Positions 32,890 through 43,923 of a stretch of DNA of 64,000 nucleotides are shown here, in pieces. The DNA lies in contig OX235264.1 of assembly GCA_944472135.2 (NCBI GenBank), positions 98,218,319-98,282,318 on the forward strand. Reading direction: 5' to 3'. Below the pieces are notes generated by a model. The model saw nothing but the letters and a program-made list of their open reading frames with translations, ran no database searches and was not told the DNA's origin. Within the stretch, counting starts at the first letter, position 1; the number at the start of each line of letters is the position of its first letter. Source of the DNA: Trichobilharzia regenti. Lineage: Eukaryota; Platyhelminthes; Trematoda; Strigeidida; Schistosomatidae. The position numbers and the translations under genes were made by a program.

Positions 32890-33600
32890 CCAAAGGGCGG
32901 ATGTACTGCTCATCAGTCCCCTCAACCTCCTTTATGGATGGCTGTGAGACCTAGCCACTGAGAGTGGAAGACATGGAAAGATTAGCTTTCTTTGACCATA
33001 GGCGCCTGCGGTCTATCTACCGTGTGAAGTGGCATAAAAAGGTGAACATTATTGAGGTGAGGCGTCGATTGGAAGGTAAGGAGGGTAAATCAATCGACGA
33101 GGCTGTGAAGTTACACCGGTTAAGATAGTTAGGACATGTGTCATGTATGCCTAGTCATCGCCTTCCTTGACAATGGGGAATGTTAGCTGACATAGTGTCA
33201 GGCTAGGAAACAGCTAGCGGCGGTCAAACCAAAACATGTCTTCATCAGTCAATGAAATCCACAACGGTTAGTTTAAGCCAGCCATGTAGGAAGGTGCAGA
33301 CCTCTTGGCTGGTTGGGGTCCTCGGGACAGTAAAAACCAATGGTTGGAAACAATTGGTGATATGGCTCAAAATCGTTCTCAATGGCTAACGCAGATGCAT
33401 CAATTCCTTGTGAAAATGAAACTATATCATTCTTCGTTAATACTGTTCCTTTCTTTCACACCTCTGTTTACTGTCTCTATTATGCATTTCTTCTACTTTC
33501 TTCTCTTGCTTTGTGTTCTACAAGGAGGGAGTGTGGTGACTTGAACTGCCACACATCGGCGCAAAGTTTTGTGTCGAAAACAGACAGACATTTTTAAATT
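32890..33600 (+). mobile_element. Second LINE type (LINE-2), C-terminal part
   Basis: Encodes, in broken frames, VLLISPLNLLYGWL.T (from 'PVLLYGCETW'), MERLAFFDHRRLRSIYRVKWHKKV, EVRRRLEGKEGKSIDEAVKLHR, LGHVSCMPSHRLP, QTKTCLHQSMKS and GWGPRDSKNQWLETIGDMAQNRSQW. The same family is at 44430, 49133 and 62790. Its C-terminus differs from that of the RTE-like LINE, so I keep it separate; the clade is uncertain. Confidence 0.7.
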
Positions 33601-35677
33601 ACTCCGCTGTCTGGGCTGCAAATTCATGCACACTTATTTCCCTTTATGAATCTGAGTAAAGTAGGAACAAAAGTTTGTGCAGAATAAGACTATATCGTCG
33701 TTTATTTCGTCAGCTTCTCAGCAGCTAAGTACAGCCTATAGAAATTATTGACTTTACGTACAGAACAACACTGACATACTACCAGATGTTAGATAATATC
33801 AGTCAACAGGAGACTCCGAAATTCAGTAGCGAATACTGCTCAGAAATTACACCTATGTAGCTTATACCCCCAGAAAGTTCAAGTTTAAACACAAAAACGA
33901 ATGCTTGGATACAATTACAAGTGGTGACAAGAATTGAATAATATTACGAGTAACTAATAAGTTGAGTAACAATGTTATGAATCCAACCCAAATTATAGAA
34001 ACAAGAGACAAGCAAAATTACACTGTAGCGAAAGAGGAGAGAGAGAGAGGAAGTAGGGGCATCTGTTTACAAGGGCAAGGAATGATCGATAACTGCTTCT
34101 TTCTGAACACATAAATCGGGTGTCAGGAATTCAATAACGATTGCTGGCAATGCCACCAATGAAAGAGTCTACCCCTTTGAGGTATAGTCCTTTGGTATAT
34201 GTTCAGAGAATTGCAGGCGTGCCATTCTTCATGTTATTCCAATGTAACCACTACAGCAGATACATGCAAACTTGTGTACGCAGAGTTTTCCGGTAAACTG
34301 GAGCAAACTTAGCTGTGAAATGGGTTCTGGCGATTGAGATATCCAATCTTCTGATGACTGCTTCTGTAATAGTGTCTGTCACCTTTAGAGTTGAGTTGAA
34401 TAAAGATAGGCTTCTTTTATACTATTATTTATTTGGCATTTAAGACTTCACATTTTCCGTACTTGTTAATAAAATCCTTAAAACTTATCAATTGATGAAA
34501 TAGTTCACTTCTATGAACTGAGTTGCTGTTGCTGTATTGCTGTTTGGCTGGGCTCTACACTAGTGAAGCAGCCATCCACAGTTTGAATAACTTCGAACTG
34601 GCTAACCAGTTATGCATTTATGTTTGCCTTATTGATAACCATTTATAGTGTGTTAAGCAGATCATATATTTTTGTGGTCTGAATAATTTCAGTTTCCAAG
34701 AACTGTGTCAAACAAATATCGGGAATTAATTTTGCATATTGTGAATTTAATTTAGCCTAGGAAAGCATTATGTAGTGATGAATGACGTTCAACTGGAAAC
34801 TTTTTTTAAAAAGATCTCACTCAACACGTATCATCATAGAATGAAGATTATTGCCAAAACGGAAATAAGAAAAATATGCGCAGCAATGTAAATCACAGTG
34901 TAGACTTCTTCGTCAACCGGATTCATTTATGTTGTAATCAGTGAAAATTAACGGGGTGGGGATAGATGAGTGAAAAATGTTTCGTCCTGGCCACTTTATG
35001 ACTCTCTAACCAGTATGCCACCAAAAACCTTTGCAAGCAGAAATACTCATTCAAGCATCACGTTTCCTTTCTTCAGTAGAAATGTTGCGAATAACAAGCA
35101 AACGGAAACGTTGTTCACAGAAATAAAAATTCGAGTTTTTAAATTACTTTCATACAGACAATCACAGTCTGTCACCTGATATATTTGTAATACATAGGAA
35201 AGCAACAACATTATATTGAGTTTTAATAAGATGTGTTGTGATATACCTCCTACGCGTATCTGATTACCATGAAGTCAGTGATTTGATGAAGAGTTATGCT
35301 GTAGAATGACAGCTAGATTATTTGATGTTCTGCTACGGCTACAGTTTCAAAAATCCTGCTCAGTGTTATTTAGTAGTCTGTAACTTATTTACCTCTCTTG
35401 TGTCAAATTTCTTCTCTACAACTTGTACAAATGATCTTTCACAAGTAAGGAAATAAGACTGACAGCGTAATAATCAACTTCAGTTAATATTTAAAAAATA
35501 GTCAGTCAATCTGAATTAAAACTAAAAGTCTGCATGAAAATGTAACAGTCCAAATTCCTCCAACTTCATAAACGCAAGGAGTGAGATAAGAGGAAATACA
35601 GAAAAAAAAAACTATAATGAACGGAAATGTGGAGAAGAAATAACGACTGAAGAAAGAATAGTAAAGGTTTAATGCAT
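33601..35677. other. No recognised feature
   Basis: About 2 kb of AT-rich sequence with a short GAGAGA run near 34038-34050. No repeat family or exon seen. The 69-codon frame at 34970-35179 has no known motif. Confidence 0.4.
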
Positions 35678-35680
35678 ATG

Positions 35681-35915
35681 GATGCGTCGGTGGCACAGCG
35701 GTTAGGACGCTCGTCGACTATGCACATGGTCCGGGGTTCGATCCCCGGCCGTAAACGAACTCCTTTACCTCACTAAGCCACGAGAAATAATGCTGGTGAA
35801 GATGAAAGGTTGGGCATGAGGCTAGCAACACCATCCTGTAAAAATAAACACTGCTACAGAATCTTCAAGCCACTAGCTTGAAGCCCTATTTTCCACTGGG
35901 GAACGTGAAGGAAAA
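35681..35915 (+). repeat. SINE-A
   Basis: Full plus-strand copy: GCGTCGGTGGCACAGCGGTT, CATGCACATGGTCCGGGG, GTTCGATCCCCGGCCG, body ...GGTTGGGCATGAGGCTAGCA and tail CTATTTTCCACTGGGGAACG with A run. No target duplication recognised. Confidence 0.88.
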
Positions 35916-36424
35916 AAAGTATACGAGTGATCATATTGAGAAATACTTTGAATCACGTGAGGTACAATCACCAAGCATTGCTTCTTGGTGATGTTCTGAG
36001 AACTATATCTAGTCAAGAAGTAGTCTATAAACTCCAGCAAAGCTAAAACCAACACTCAGGCACTTTATGGAATTTTAATGTGATTTGATTTCAAACTCCA
36101 AGTAACTCTGTTCTTAGAGCATAGCTATGTGAGCTAATATTGCTCTATGCAAATCAGTCAGTCATTAAGCGTTTGCTATCTTCAAATCGATTAACTACCA
36201 GATTAAATGGCAGTAGTATGCTTTATAGCTGAAAATTTAGATGAGGCTTCAAGAGATTATTTTTATATGAAGTAGATATTACAAAAAATCCTTCCTATCA
36301 ACTCTCTGTGTATTTGAAATTATGTTTTGGTGTATATATTATTGATCTGTGCTGCAAAACCACGAAAAACATGAGCTTGCTGACTTACTGTTAAACACTT
36401 CTATATTAGTTTCTTTATTAAATG

Positions 36425-37333
36425 TATTACACAGTGAAACAGTATTATTTACTGGATGACGTTTCGAAAAAATTTATTGCTCATAATCATATCATCAATT
36501 ATAATCACACGACTTTGAAACTTTAGTTTTATTGTTTTCTTTATCTTCACCAATTTTTTGTCTTTGGGGTGGTAGAATTTTCCAGATTTCTGGCTGAACA
36601 GGTGTTTAATCATTTCTGTTACACGTGTTGATTTGCAGTTGATTCGATAACCCAAAGCTTCTGTTATCAATCTCTGCCTCCACCCTGCTACTACATTAGA
36701 TTTTTAAAAACTGTCATCTTATCCCACCCATCCTATTGTATGCTTGTGTGTAACTGCATGTAGTGAGTGGTATAACTGAACTATTCTCCAGATTTCTTAT
36801 CTTATTCGGGTGAACCAATATAGATTTTGTTAGGTTTTTATCTTCGGCTAGTCTGACGGCACCTGTTCTACTACTTTGACCTATATGTTTGACCTGACAA
36901 TCATTGCAGGCAGGGTATTAGGTAAACTGAATTGTTTTGTTTTTAAGGTTTCACAGGATTGATCCTTTAGCCGACAAAGCTTGTTTCTAACTGAATTTGT
37001 GGTTGGTTTGAATGCCAGCCACTTTTATTCCTGCCTCGTTAAGAATTCTGTGTAAGGTTTCCGCGGTTCCTTCCTTGTATGGAATTACTACTGATGATTT
37101 AGATTCCTTATTGTTGGTGTTGTCTTGTGCATATTTGACATGCATGTAGTCAATAATGTTATTATTATCACTACCACTACTATTATTATTTATTTGATTT
37201 TTACGTTTCCTTACATATTTGCTGTCTAATTTATCAGGGTAATTATCAAGTCTTAAAGCTTCTCTTGTATGCCTCACTTCCTGTCTTAGATTTCCCTTAG
37301 TACTACTTAGTTTTTGTGCTCTGTCACTTAAAA
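36425..37333 (-). mobile_element. PLE linker, GIY-YIG and C-terminus
   Basis: Minus-strand order: LSDRAQKLSSTKGNLRQEV, an Asn/Ser-rich spacer, KSSVVIPYKEGTAETLHRIL and NEAGIKVAGI (36987-37330), a decayed GIY-YIG part (36700-36950), then the C-terminus MITEALGYRINCKSTRVTEM (36449-36670). It is the same PLE family as 13.6-15.9 kb. At 37333 it meets an oppositely oriented RT piece. Confidence 0.78.
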
Positions 37334-37334
37334 G

Positions 37335-38035
37335 TATGGCAGAGGTATGTAGATGACACATTCACTGTACTTAGAACACAGGATATAGATAGATTTTTCA
37401 AACACAATAACACAAAGGTGGATGCAATTCAATTCACTTATGAATTGGAAAGTCAGGAAGCGGAGCTTTTAATAATAGATTGCAACGTAAAAAGGAAAGA
37501 AGATGGGAAGTTAAACACTAGTGTTTACAGAAAACCCACACATTCAAACAGATATTTGGACTTCCAATTATCCTATCCTTTCTTAGTAAAAATAAGATTG
37601 GTGAAATGTTTAAGTGAAAACACAGTTTTTGTTCAGCGAAGAAATTTCTTTTCAACGACTTCATTTTCAAGCTGTACAGTCGTATTTATATTACAGAAAA
37701 TGGTTATTAAGTGGCACTAAATAATTGCTCGGTCAATATACATATATAAGTGATAAGAATAACGATAACTAAAATTTTATAGAAGGTAGAGTTGAAGTCA
37801 TTGAAGTCGTTGAAAAGAAATTTCTTCGCTGAACAAAAACTGTGTTTCTACTTATGAATTTATGGGTATTTTTCGTGATATAAATGTTTAAGTGACAGAG
37901 CACAAAAACTTAGCAGTGCCAAGGAAAATCTAAGACAGGAAGTGATATACATGAAAGAAGCCTTGAAACTTAATAATTACCCGGATAAATTAGTCAGGAA
38001 ATATGTAAGGAAACGTAAAAGTAAAATGCTTGGGC
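37335..38035 (+). mobile_element. PLE RT to linker, split by a nested insertion
   Basis: 37340-37617 encodes RYVDDTFTVLRTQDIDRFF, YELESQEAELLIIDCNVKRK, SVYRKPTHSNRYLDF and LVKIRLVKCLSE. After the insertion the frame resumes at about 37884 with KCLSDRAQKLSSAKENLRQE and YPDKLVRKYVRKRKSK. The catalytic YVDD is intact but the N-terminal RT and nuclease are missing. Confidence 0.8.
37618..37881. mobile_element. Nested mini-PLE: terminal repeats only
   Basis: 264 bp flanked by AAATGTTTAAGTGA at 37604-37617 and 37882-37895 (14-bp target duplication). Inside, perfect inverted repeats of about 40 bp (ACACAGTTTTTGTTCAGCGA and its complement) bracket a remnant of the family's 3' untranslated region (CGGTCAATATACATATATAA). 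One end has a further 40 bp or so (GGGTATTTTTCGTGATAT). It has no coding part. Confidence 0.85.
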
Positions 38036-38345
38036 AGGCAATTAGAAGTTAATTGTTCGATGATGACTAGCAGTGGAGTCAATCGACGGGAAAATCTAAA
38101 ATTCGGTTAAATAATTAATATGACCCATTGCACAGGAGATGGCTCTCGTGGTCCAAGTGGTCTTGTGGATAACGCTTTGGCGTTTGGAACTATGGCCACT
38201 GGGTTCGAGCCTCGGTGGAAACATCATCACTCAATGACTGAGGAATTCAGGTACATCCAGTGGCTGACGAGTCCCAAATAGGATGAGATGCGCGTTGTCC
38301 TGAATTCCACTGCTAGTCATCATCCAACAATTAACTTCTAGTGAT
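38036..38345 (+). repeat. S-alpha SINE with hammerhead, fold-back ends
   Basis: tRNA-like head (GGCTCTCGTGGTCCAAGTGG; B box GGGTTCGAGCC) at about 38138-38215, hammerhead at 38257-38315, and 3' end CACTGCTAGTCATCATCC. The first 37 bp (38041-38077) are the inverted copy of the last 37 bp (about 38307-38343). Confidence 0.85.
38257..38315 (+). ncRNA. S-alpha hammerhead, inactivated
   Basis: CTGACGA (38264-38270) and stem I are kept and stem II pairs (GTCC with GGAT), but the GAAA box reads GAGA (38285-38288), altering the essential A14. Probably inactive. Confidence 0.75.
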
Positions 38346-38879
38346 TCTGTCTGCAAATAATTCTGTCTTTCTCAGTTTAACTGGATACTTGTTGGAAAAA
38401 CTAGGATGAAAACAGTTTCACCTAAGATCCTACTGAAAATCTCTCCATAGGTTAATAAACTCATCGGAGTAAAATAACAAAAAATAATATGTCACATTTT
38501 CCTCCAATCATTCGCATTCTGAATGAATTTGGGGCTGCAGAATACATGCTGACAAGCTTCAACAGTGGTGGTGTTGTTGCACAGGGTACGACCACTAGTT
38601 TTACTGTCAGCCCTTTGTCTCTTCTCGGCTTACTGCCGACTAGGTGAAATTAAGAAGAAAGTCTACCGGGAGTCAAACTTAAATACCCTGTATGGCTAGT
38701 GGGGGTTGCACTTGAATAGCATAGAGCTACTGAAACCGAAAGTTAAAATCTGTTTAGTTATTATTGTTATTAATATCATCTCCAGACAGTCCTGTAATCA
38801 ATATCAACAGGCGTTCTCAATTTTACTTCAACGGTAAGATAATCAAGACTGACCTTTAGAGTGTTTATGTCAGTTTAAA

Positions 38880-39175
38880 TTCCCCGTTGAGTGTTATTTT
38901 TATTAGACCGTAAAATTCTCGGTCTTTGTTGACATTTCAGCTTCTGATACAGATGCTTCAACGATTGCTGAAGATGATATATATATATATATATTCATTG
39001 TTTCTTTGTTTAGCGATAATTAACAGTGGAATCCAGGGTTCAGATGAATGTAGCTCCATCGTTAGTCAGTGATAGTCTTCCTAGTGAGATGACTAAGCGT
39101 TTCAAACAGTGAGTGAGAGGTTAAAGTCCTAGTGGGAATAGAATTACCCACTGGGGATTTCAGGTTCATCCAGAT
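38880..39175. repeat. S-alpha relic
   Basis: Reversed tail words (GATACAGATGCTTCAACGAT at 38946) precede an AT run (38975-38994). After it come an inverted hammerhead end (CAGTGGAATCCAGGGTTCAG at 39026), a very diverged head and a TTCATCCAGATGACTAA remnant near 39171. Confidence 0.55.
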
Positions 39176-39194
39176 GACTAATTTAAAACATGAC

Positions 39195-39705
39195 AAGATT
39201 ATCACAATGGTTATTTAACCAATGTCAGCTCATGATGAAATACTGTAACCAATCAACCAAATCCCTAAAACCCAACACTTGAATATCAATGAGATGCTCA
39301 CTAGCGACTTGCCCTCTTCAGGTAGGTAGTTATCTGGGGCTCTAGTGAGAAGTCGTGACCAGTAGGGTGCACCAGGTCAGGTGTGAGGACAAATACTCGC
39401 CATAGAAGACATTGGCTAGGGGTTGCGCTATGTCGTGAATTGGAAGAAGTTAGGATTCCTGCACTGGCCATTGGATCGGGTCCTATTGGCTTAGTGGTAT
39501 ACGAGCTAGCCAGCCTTGTAACCAAAAGGTCCTGGGTTCGACCCCAGTTGCTGTGGGTGCGTACTGCTGAAGAGTCCCGAACTAGGTTGATGAAACAGCT
39601 GTCCAGTACTCCCAGGTTTTCCAACGGTTCTCTAATCAATGTCAGCTCATGATGAAATCCTGTAACCAATGAACCAAATCCCAACAAACCAACACTTGAA
39701 TTATC
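39195..39705 (+). repeat. SINE-C head-to-tail pair
   Basis: 39195-39283 is the 3' end of one unit (GGTTATTTAACCAATGTCAG ... CCCAACACTTGAAT); it runs straight into a complete long unit 39284-39700: spacer (GCTCACTAGCGACTTG, CGTGACCAGTAGGGTGCA), 5' part, tRNA-like head, B box GGGTTCGACCCC, hammerhead, 3' tail. Same junction as at 48520. Confidence 0.82.
39561..39609 (+). ncRNA. SINE-C hammerhead ribozyme
   Basis: CTGAAGA (39567-39573), GAAA (39592-39595) and cleavage base C (39603) are intact. Stem I is a perfect 6-bp helix (GTACTG with CAGTAC). Stem III is the palindrome ACAGCTGT, which would pair best between two molecules, as for minimal schistosome hammerheads. Stem II closes with a G-U pair and has a two-base bulge, which may weaken it. 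Confidence 0.6.
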
Positions 39706-40189
39706 ACTATTTCTTTAATATTTTATTCACAGTTCACTCTAATGTATTGTTCTCTTTTTACAGATAATTCAAAATGCTGAATTCCTTTTCTTTTCCATAA
39801 CAATATCACATGTATACATCGTAACACAAAGAAGGGAAATACTACTTAACACTGAGGGATAAACACCTTAAACTTCTTCTGAATGTTTTTGACCTGCAAA
39901 ACTAGTGTGTGCGATTGTGTAGGTGTGTGCTTATGCAATTCTTTGAGATACAAAGGATGCATTTTTATTTCAGTGCCATTCTCTACCTATTCAGGTTATG
40001 GAAAGAAATAAAATTTGTTAACAAGCTACAATGTGTATGGATGATGTGAGTTTATTTTACAAACATATTGTTACAGTGAGCGTTAATTTCTATGTGCAAA
40101 AGAACAAAAGCCTAAGCGTGATTAATATCCATGATGTACTTATTATCAGTAGGGTTTTGCACTTCAAGTGATAGAATACCAGATTTAAT

Positions 40190-40508
40190 TGAATTTTAGA
40201 CTTTCCCGTCGACTGATTGCACCAAAGTGCACGGTCTCAGGTTGACATGTCGGCTTCTTGTACAGATGCTTCGACAATGTCTGGGCATTTAATTAGAATT
40301 TAATTTGTGGTACAGGTACATCCGGCTGACGAGTCCCAAATAGGACGAAATGCTCATCCTGGATTCCACTGCTAGTCACCATCCCCTTGTTAAATTCTAA
40401 TTAAATGCCCATACATCGTCGAAGCATCTGCACAAGAAGCCAACAGACATGTCAACCTGAGATCGAGCACTTCGGTGCAATCAATCGACGGGAAAATCAA
40501 AAAATTCA
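40190..40508. repeat. S-alpha palindrome enclosing an intact hammerhead
   Basis: Arms about 40190-40305 and 40386-40508 are inverted copies of the S-alpha tail (CCGTCGACTGATTGCACCAA / GGTGCAATCAATCGACGG; GCATCTGCACAAGAAGCC and complement). The loop, about 80 bp, holds the hammerhead at 40320-40364. Confidence 0.85.
40320..40364 (+). ncRNA. S-alpha hammerhead ribozyme, intact core
   Basis: Stem I: ATCCGG with CTGGAT (one G-U). CTGACGA at 40326-40332; stem II GTCC/GGAC with loop CAAATA; GAAA at 40347-40350; stem III ATG/CAT with loop CT; cleavage base C at 40358. Compared with the well-known schistosome S-alpha hammerhead, stem III has changed on both sides (ACG..CGU to AUG..CAU), so pairing is kept. 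Confidence 0.82.
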
Positions 40509-40745
40509 ATTCAATAATTAATATATGACCCGTTGCACAAGAGGTGGCTCTCGTGGCCCAAGTGGTCTTGTGGATAACGCTTTGGCGTTTGAAACTATGG
40601 CCACTGGGTTCGAGCCTCGGTGGAAACGTCATCATTCAATGACTGAGGAATTCAGGTACATCCAGCGGCTGACGAGTCCCAAATAGGACGAGATGCGCGT
40701 TTTCCTGAATTTCACTGCTAGTCATCATCCACCAATTAGAATAGC
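40509..40745 (+). repeat. S-alpha SINE, second unit
   Basis: Follows the palindrome directly: head (GGCTCTCGTGGCCCAAGTGG, GGGTTCGAGCC) and a hammerhead at 40663-40718 with CTGACGA intact but GAAA changed to GAGA (40690-40693), the same change as at 38285. Ends CACTGCTAGTCATCATCC. Confidence 0.85.
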
Positions 40746-41294
40746 ATATCATTAATTCATTAGCGGTAGATTTGATTTCTTCAGTTATTAATCTCTACAT
40801 TAACATCCATCAGTTGATATTATAAAATGGCTAAAAGTGTTTTGATTGCTTTTATTGAGCTAGTGGTAAATCCATATGATTGATTACACTATGTAAATTT
40901 TATAACAGAATAATTCTGTTCGATAAAAGCAGTCAGTAATATTTTATATATTTTCAGAAACAATTCGTTGCTTATAATCATATCAAAGTGATCATATAAG
41001 CTTCAGATTTCGTTGATTTAGTTCCATCATTTCTTATCTTTTAGTAATAATATGTCCCATATCTCTGGTGGTGATACGGTGTCATTCCATCTTGCGCAAG
41101 TTAGTGTGAATTCTATCAAGAAGGCTTCTGTGATTATCTTCTCCCTCCACCTGAGTATATTACTCTTCGGATCCTTAGCTTTATTCTACTCTGTTGTGTG
41201 ATTATGTATTACTGAATGTGCTGCAATTGCTGAGGTATTTTTCGAAGTTGCTCAGCGTTTTAGGATCAGCCATTCTACACACAGGCACAGTACT

Positions 41295-41985
41295 ACTCAC
41301 ATAACCAGATTGATGAGAACATTGTTTTGTTGTATAAGAAAACTTTTCTCACAGGAAGAGGTCAAAGAGAAGTTATCCATTGTGGTGAAGCGATTAGGTA
41401 ACGACAAACGTGGAAAGAGTAACTTGGCGATAGCGGATTGTAGTATGGTGAAGAAAACACCTGTCTTTCTACAACTTCTCTCAAAATTGGATGCCACTAT
41501 CAGAAGAATAAGGTGCAGACTGAACGCTGCACTAAAAGAAAAAAATATACAGCCTTCAAGCTCCAATGTCTGTATCAAACAAACAGCTGATTGAGATAAT
41601 TAAAAGTGGACAAACTTTCACTTCGTATTGATTCCAACTTCATCTGCCAATTTTAATGCATGTGTCAAAGCGCATACATTGGAAGAACGGAGAAAAGGTT
41701 TGTTCTCATACACATACCAAAATGCTTGAGACTAAAGGGTTCACAGGCATTAAACAGTAAGACAATATGCCATACATTTGATGTTGGTCACATTAGGAAC
41801 AATCTGAGGGCGTTTAAAATAATCAGCAGGCTAACAAAACGCAACCTGTTACGTTTTCCCATGACAGTCGCCATAGAACGCAGAAAGAGACAGTGATGAA
41901 TTCCGTTATGGGTAAAATTTATTTATTTATTTATTTTTACTTCAAAATAAATTTTACCTATGATGAAATTATACGCTACCACAGT
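41295..41985 (+). mobile_element. PLE 3' part (GIY-YIG) with terminal repeat
   Basis: Encodes KKTPVFLQLLSKLDATIRRI, RCRLNAALKEKNI, a CQSAYIGRTEKRFV nuclease box, IPKCLRLKGSQALNS, GHIRNNLRAFKIISRLTKRN and LLRFPMTVAIERRKRQ in nearly collinear frames (one break at 41594-41660). It is followed by a short fold-back (GGGTAAAATTTATT... / AATAAATTTTACC, 41903-41975) related to the repeats at 55487 and 57135. Confidence 0.75.
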
Positions 41986-42334
41986 GCACAAGTTCGATTC
42001 TTATATCAATGATAATGGGCTGACTCTTGACCAATGCTGCTTATACCATCTGACTGAAGGGAACACTCAGACTATCTGAGCTGTAATCGAGTGATGAATC
42101 ATAATGGATCACTGTTGAAATCTCTCTTCAACTGACTGAAAACAGTCATCCAGTGTTTTAAAGTACATGGCACATTTTGTTTGTGAAGAATTACTAAGCA
42201 ATGAAACAAGTGAACCTATGCTTTGTAACACATAGCAAGTAATGCCACTTTTTCAGACGACAGTTTCATTGAAACTTTCCCCTGAGAGAAACAGTATGAT
42301 GTTACCTATAAATCTTTTTTTTCAGTTTTTCATT

Positions 42335-42565
42335 CTTTGATTTCCTAGTAGAACGATGGAAGTTCAGGCTTTATACCTTGCAGTCTCGATAGCTGTGTTC
42401 TGTTTTACAAGATAGAATTGCTAGCCTCACACTAAATCTTGTCTTACTTCTGGAATTTCTATCGGATAATCCAGTAATCCAATAGGTGATGTTACGGAAT
42501 GCGATCTCAGGGAATCAAACCGTTGACGATGTACGTGGTTATTGAGCATTCTATCACGACTGACG
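42335..42565 (-). repeat. Old SINE related to SINE-A
   Basis: Minus-strand relic: CTAGTAGAACGATGGAAG, TTGCTAGCCTCACACTAAAT, GGAATCAAACCGTTG (B box) and a GACTGACGCACAC head end. Confidence 0.5.
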
Positions 42566-42639
42566 CACACACAGTTACCTAAAAACATATTTAATAAGGG
42601 GTGCATGTACAAACCAAGCTGTTAGCTGTTATGCAATGG

Positions 42640-43124
42640 GCTACAGGATTTCATCATGAGCTGACACTGGTTAGAGGACCATTGGAAAACCTGGGAGTAG
42701 TGGACAGCTGTTTCGTCAGCCTAGTTTGGGACTCTTCACAGTACGCACCCACCGGGGTTCGAACTCAGGACCTTGTGGTTAAAAGGCAAATTCGTGCAGC
42801 ATGTCGGGTGTGAGGACAAATACTCGCCATAGAAGACATTAACTAAGAGTCACGCTATGTCATGAATTGGCAGAAGTTAGAATTCATGACCTGGCCATTG
42901 GATCGGGTCCCAGTGGCCTAATGGTATACGAGCTCGCTAGCCTTGTAACCAGAAGGTCCTGGGTTCAAACCGAGTGGTGGGTGCGTACTGTGAAGAGTCC
43001 CGAACTAGGCTGATGAAACAGCTGTCCAGTACTCCCAGGTTTTCCAATGGTTCTCTAACCAATGTCAGCTCATGATAAAATCCTGTAACCAATCAACCAA
43101 ATCCCTACAAACCAATACTTGAAT
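42640..43124. repeat. SINE-C inverted pair
   Basis: Minus copy 42640-42795 (from GGCTACAGGATTTCATCATG to TTAAAAGGCAAATTCG) abuts a longer plus copy 42810-43124 (GTGTGAGGACAAATACTCGC to CAATACTTGAAT). The hammerhead core in the plus copy lacks the C of CTGAAGA (reads CTGTGAAGA); the minus copy keeps GACAGCTGTTTCGTC. Confidence 0.85.
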
Positions 43125-43923
43125 GTTATGCAATTGATATGCAATCGTTGTCATTAAATGAGTCCGGAAGTAGACTAGTGAATTCGAAAACATATTATAA
43201 TCACACAAAACATTGCAAATGAACTATTCGTATGCATCTATAGGTAAAAAGAAATCCATTTTACTAAGTCATACGCAACAAACGGAGGTGTCTGACAGCT
43301 TACCTTTCAGGGATAGATTAGTATAAATTACTAACAGAAGTTTCACAAAGTTGCTAATAAGTAGTTGATTATCTATATATGGAGAGCATCAAATGGTTTC
43401 TGACACTTTTCCGACATAATCATATTTTGTCGTTACAGACATTTGTTCAGTATTTCCTGTTTATTGAATATCCAGCCAATATCAACTATTTATTCCGGGA
43501 TGGTTACAGGCAATCTGCAAGAAACTGTACACCTATAGTTTTATGCTTATTGGCATTAGTCATTGAGATGTGTCTCTCAGACAATATCAATTCCTTCTTT
43601 GTTGTTTCAACTATGCCTTGCTGACCACTGTGTCAACAAGAACGAGACCTAGTGCCAATGGTTGCCATGGATTGCCTTTGAATAATGTAATAATAATTTT
43701 GTATGCACTGCGAATAAGAACTGTCAAGATTGATGGTTAGATTGCGAATACGACCTAAAGAATTAAGTCAGCACCAGTCAGCACCCCGATTGCTTAGTGA
43801 CTACAAAGTAATCAAATACAGTGCTATAGTGTGTTTATTATACCCTGGTATCAGAGATAATAAATTCCACTTTACTGATCATTTTTAAAAAAAGATTATA
43901 GAACAGTGGCTTTAGAAGAGAAA
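43125..43923. other. No recognised feature next to exon A
   Basis: Unique-looking AT-rich intron sequence. The 81-codon plus frame at 43379-43624 has no known motif and is antisense to the gene. Confidence 0.4.

Noticed and set aside
39301..39687. 128-codon minus ORF (MLGFGSLVTGFHHELTLIREPLENLG...)
   Set aside because: It is the SINE-C minus strand read through; the same peptide appears at 20849, 28620 and 42601.
43379..43624. 81-codon plus ORF near exon A as a host exon
   Set aside because: No splice support, no motif, and antisense to the supported gene.
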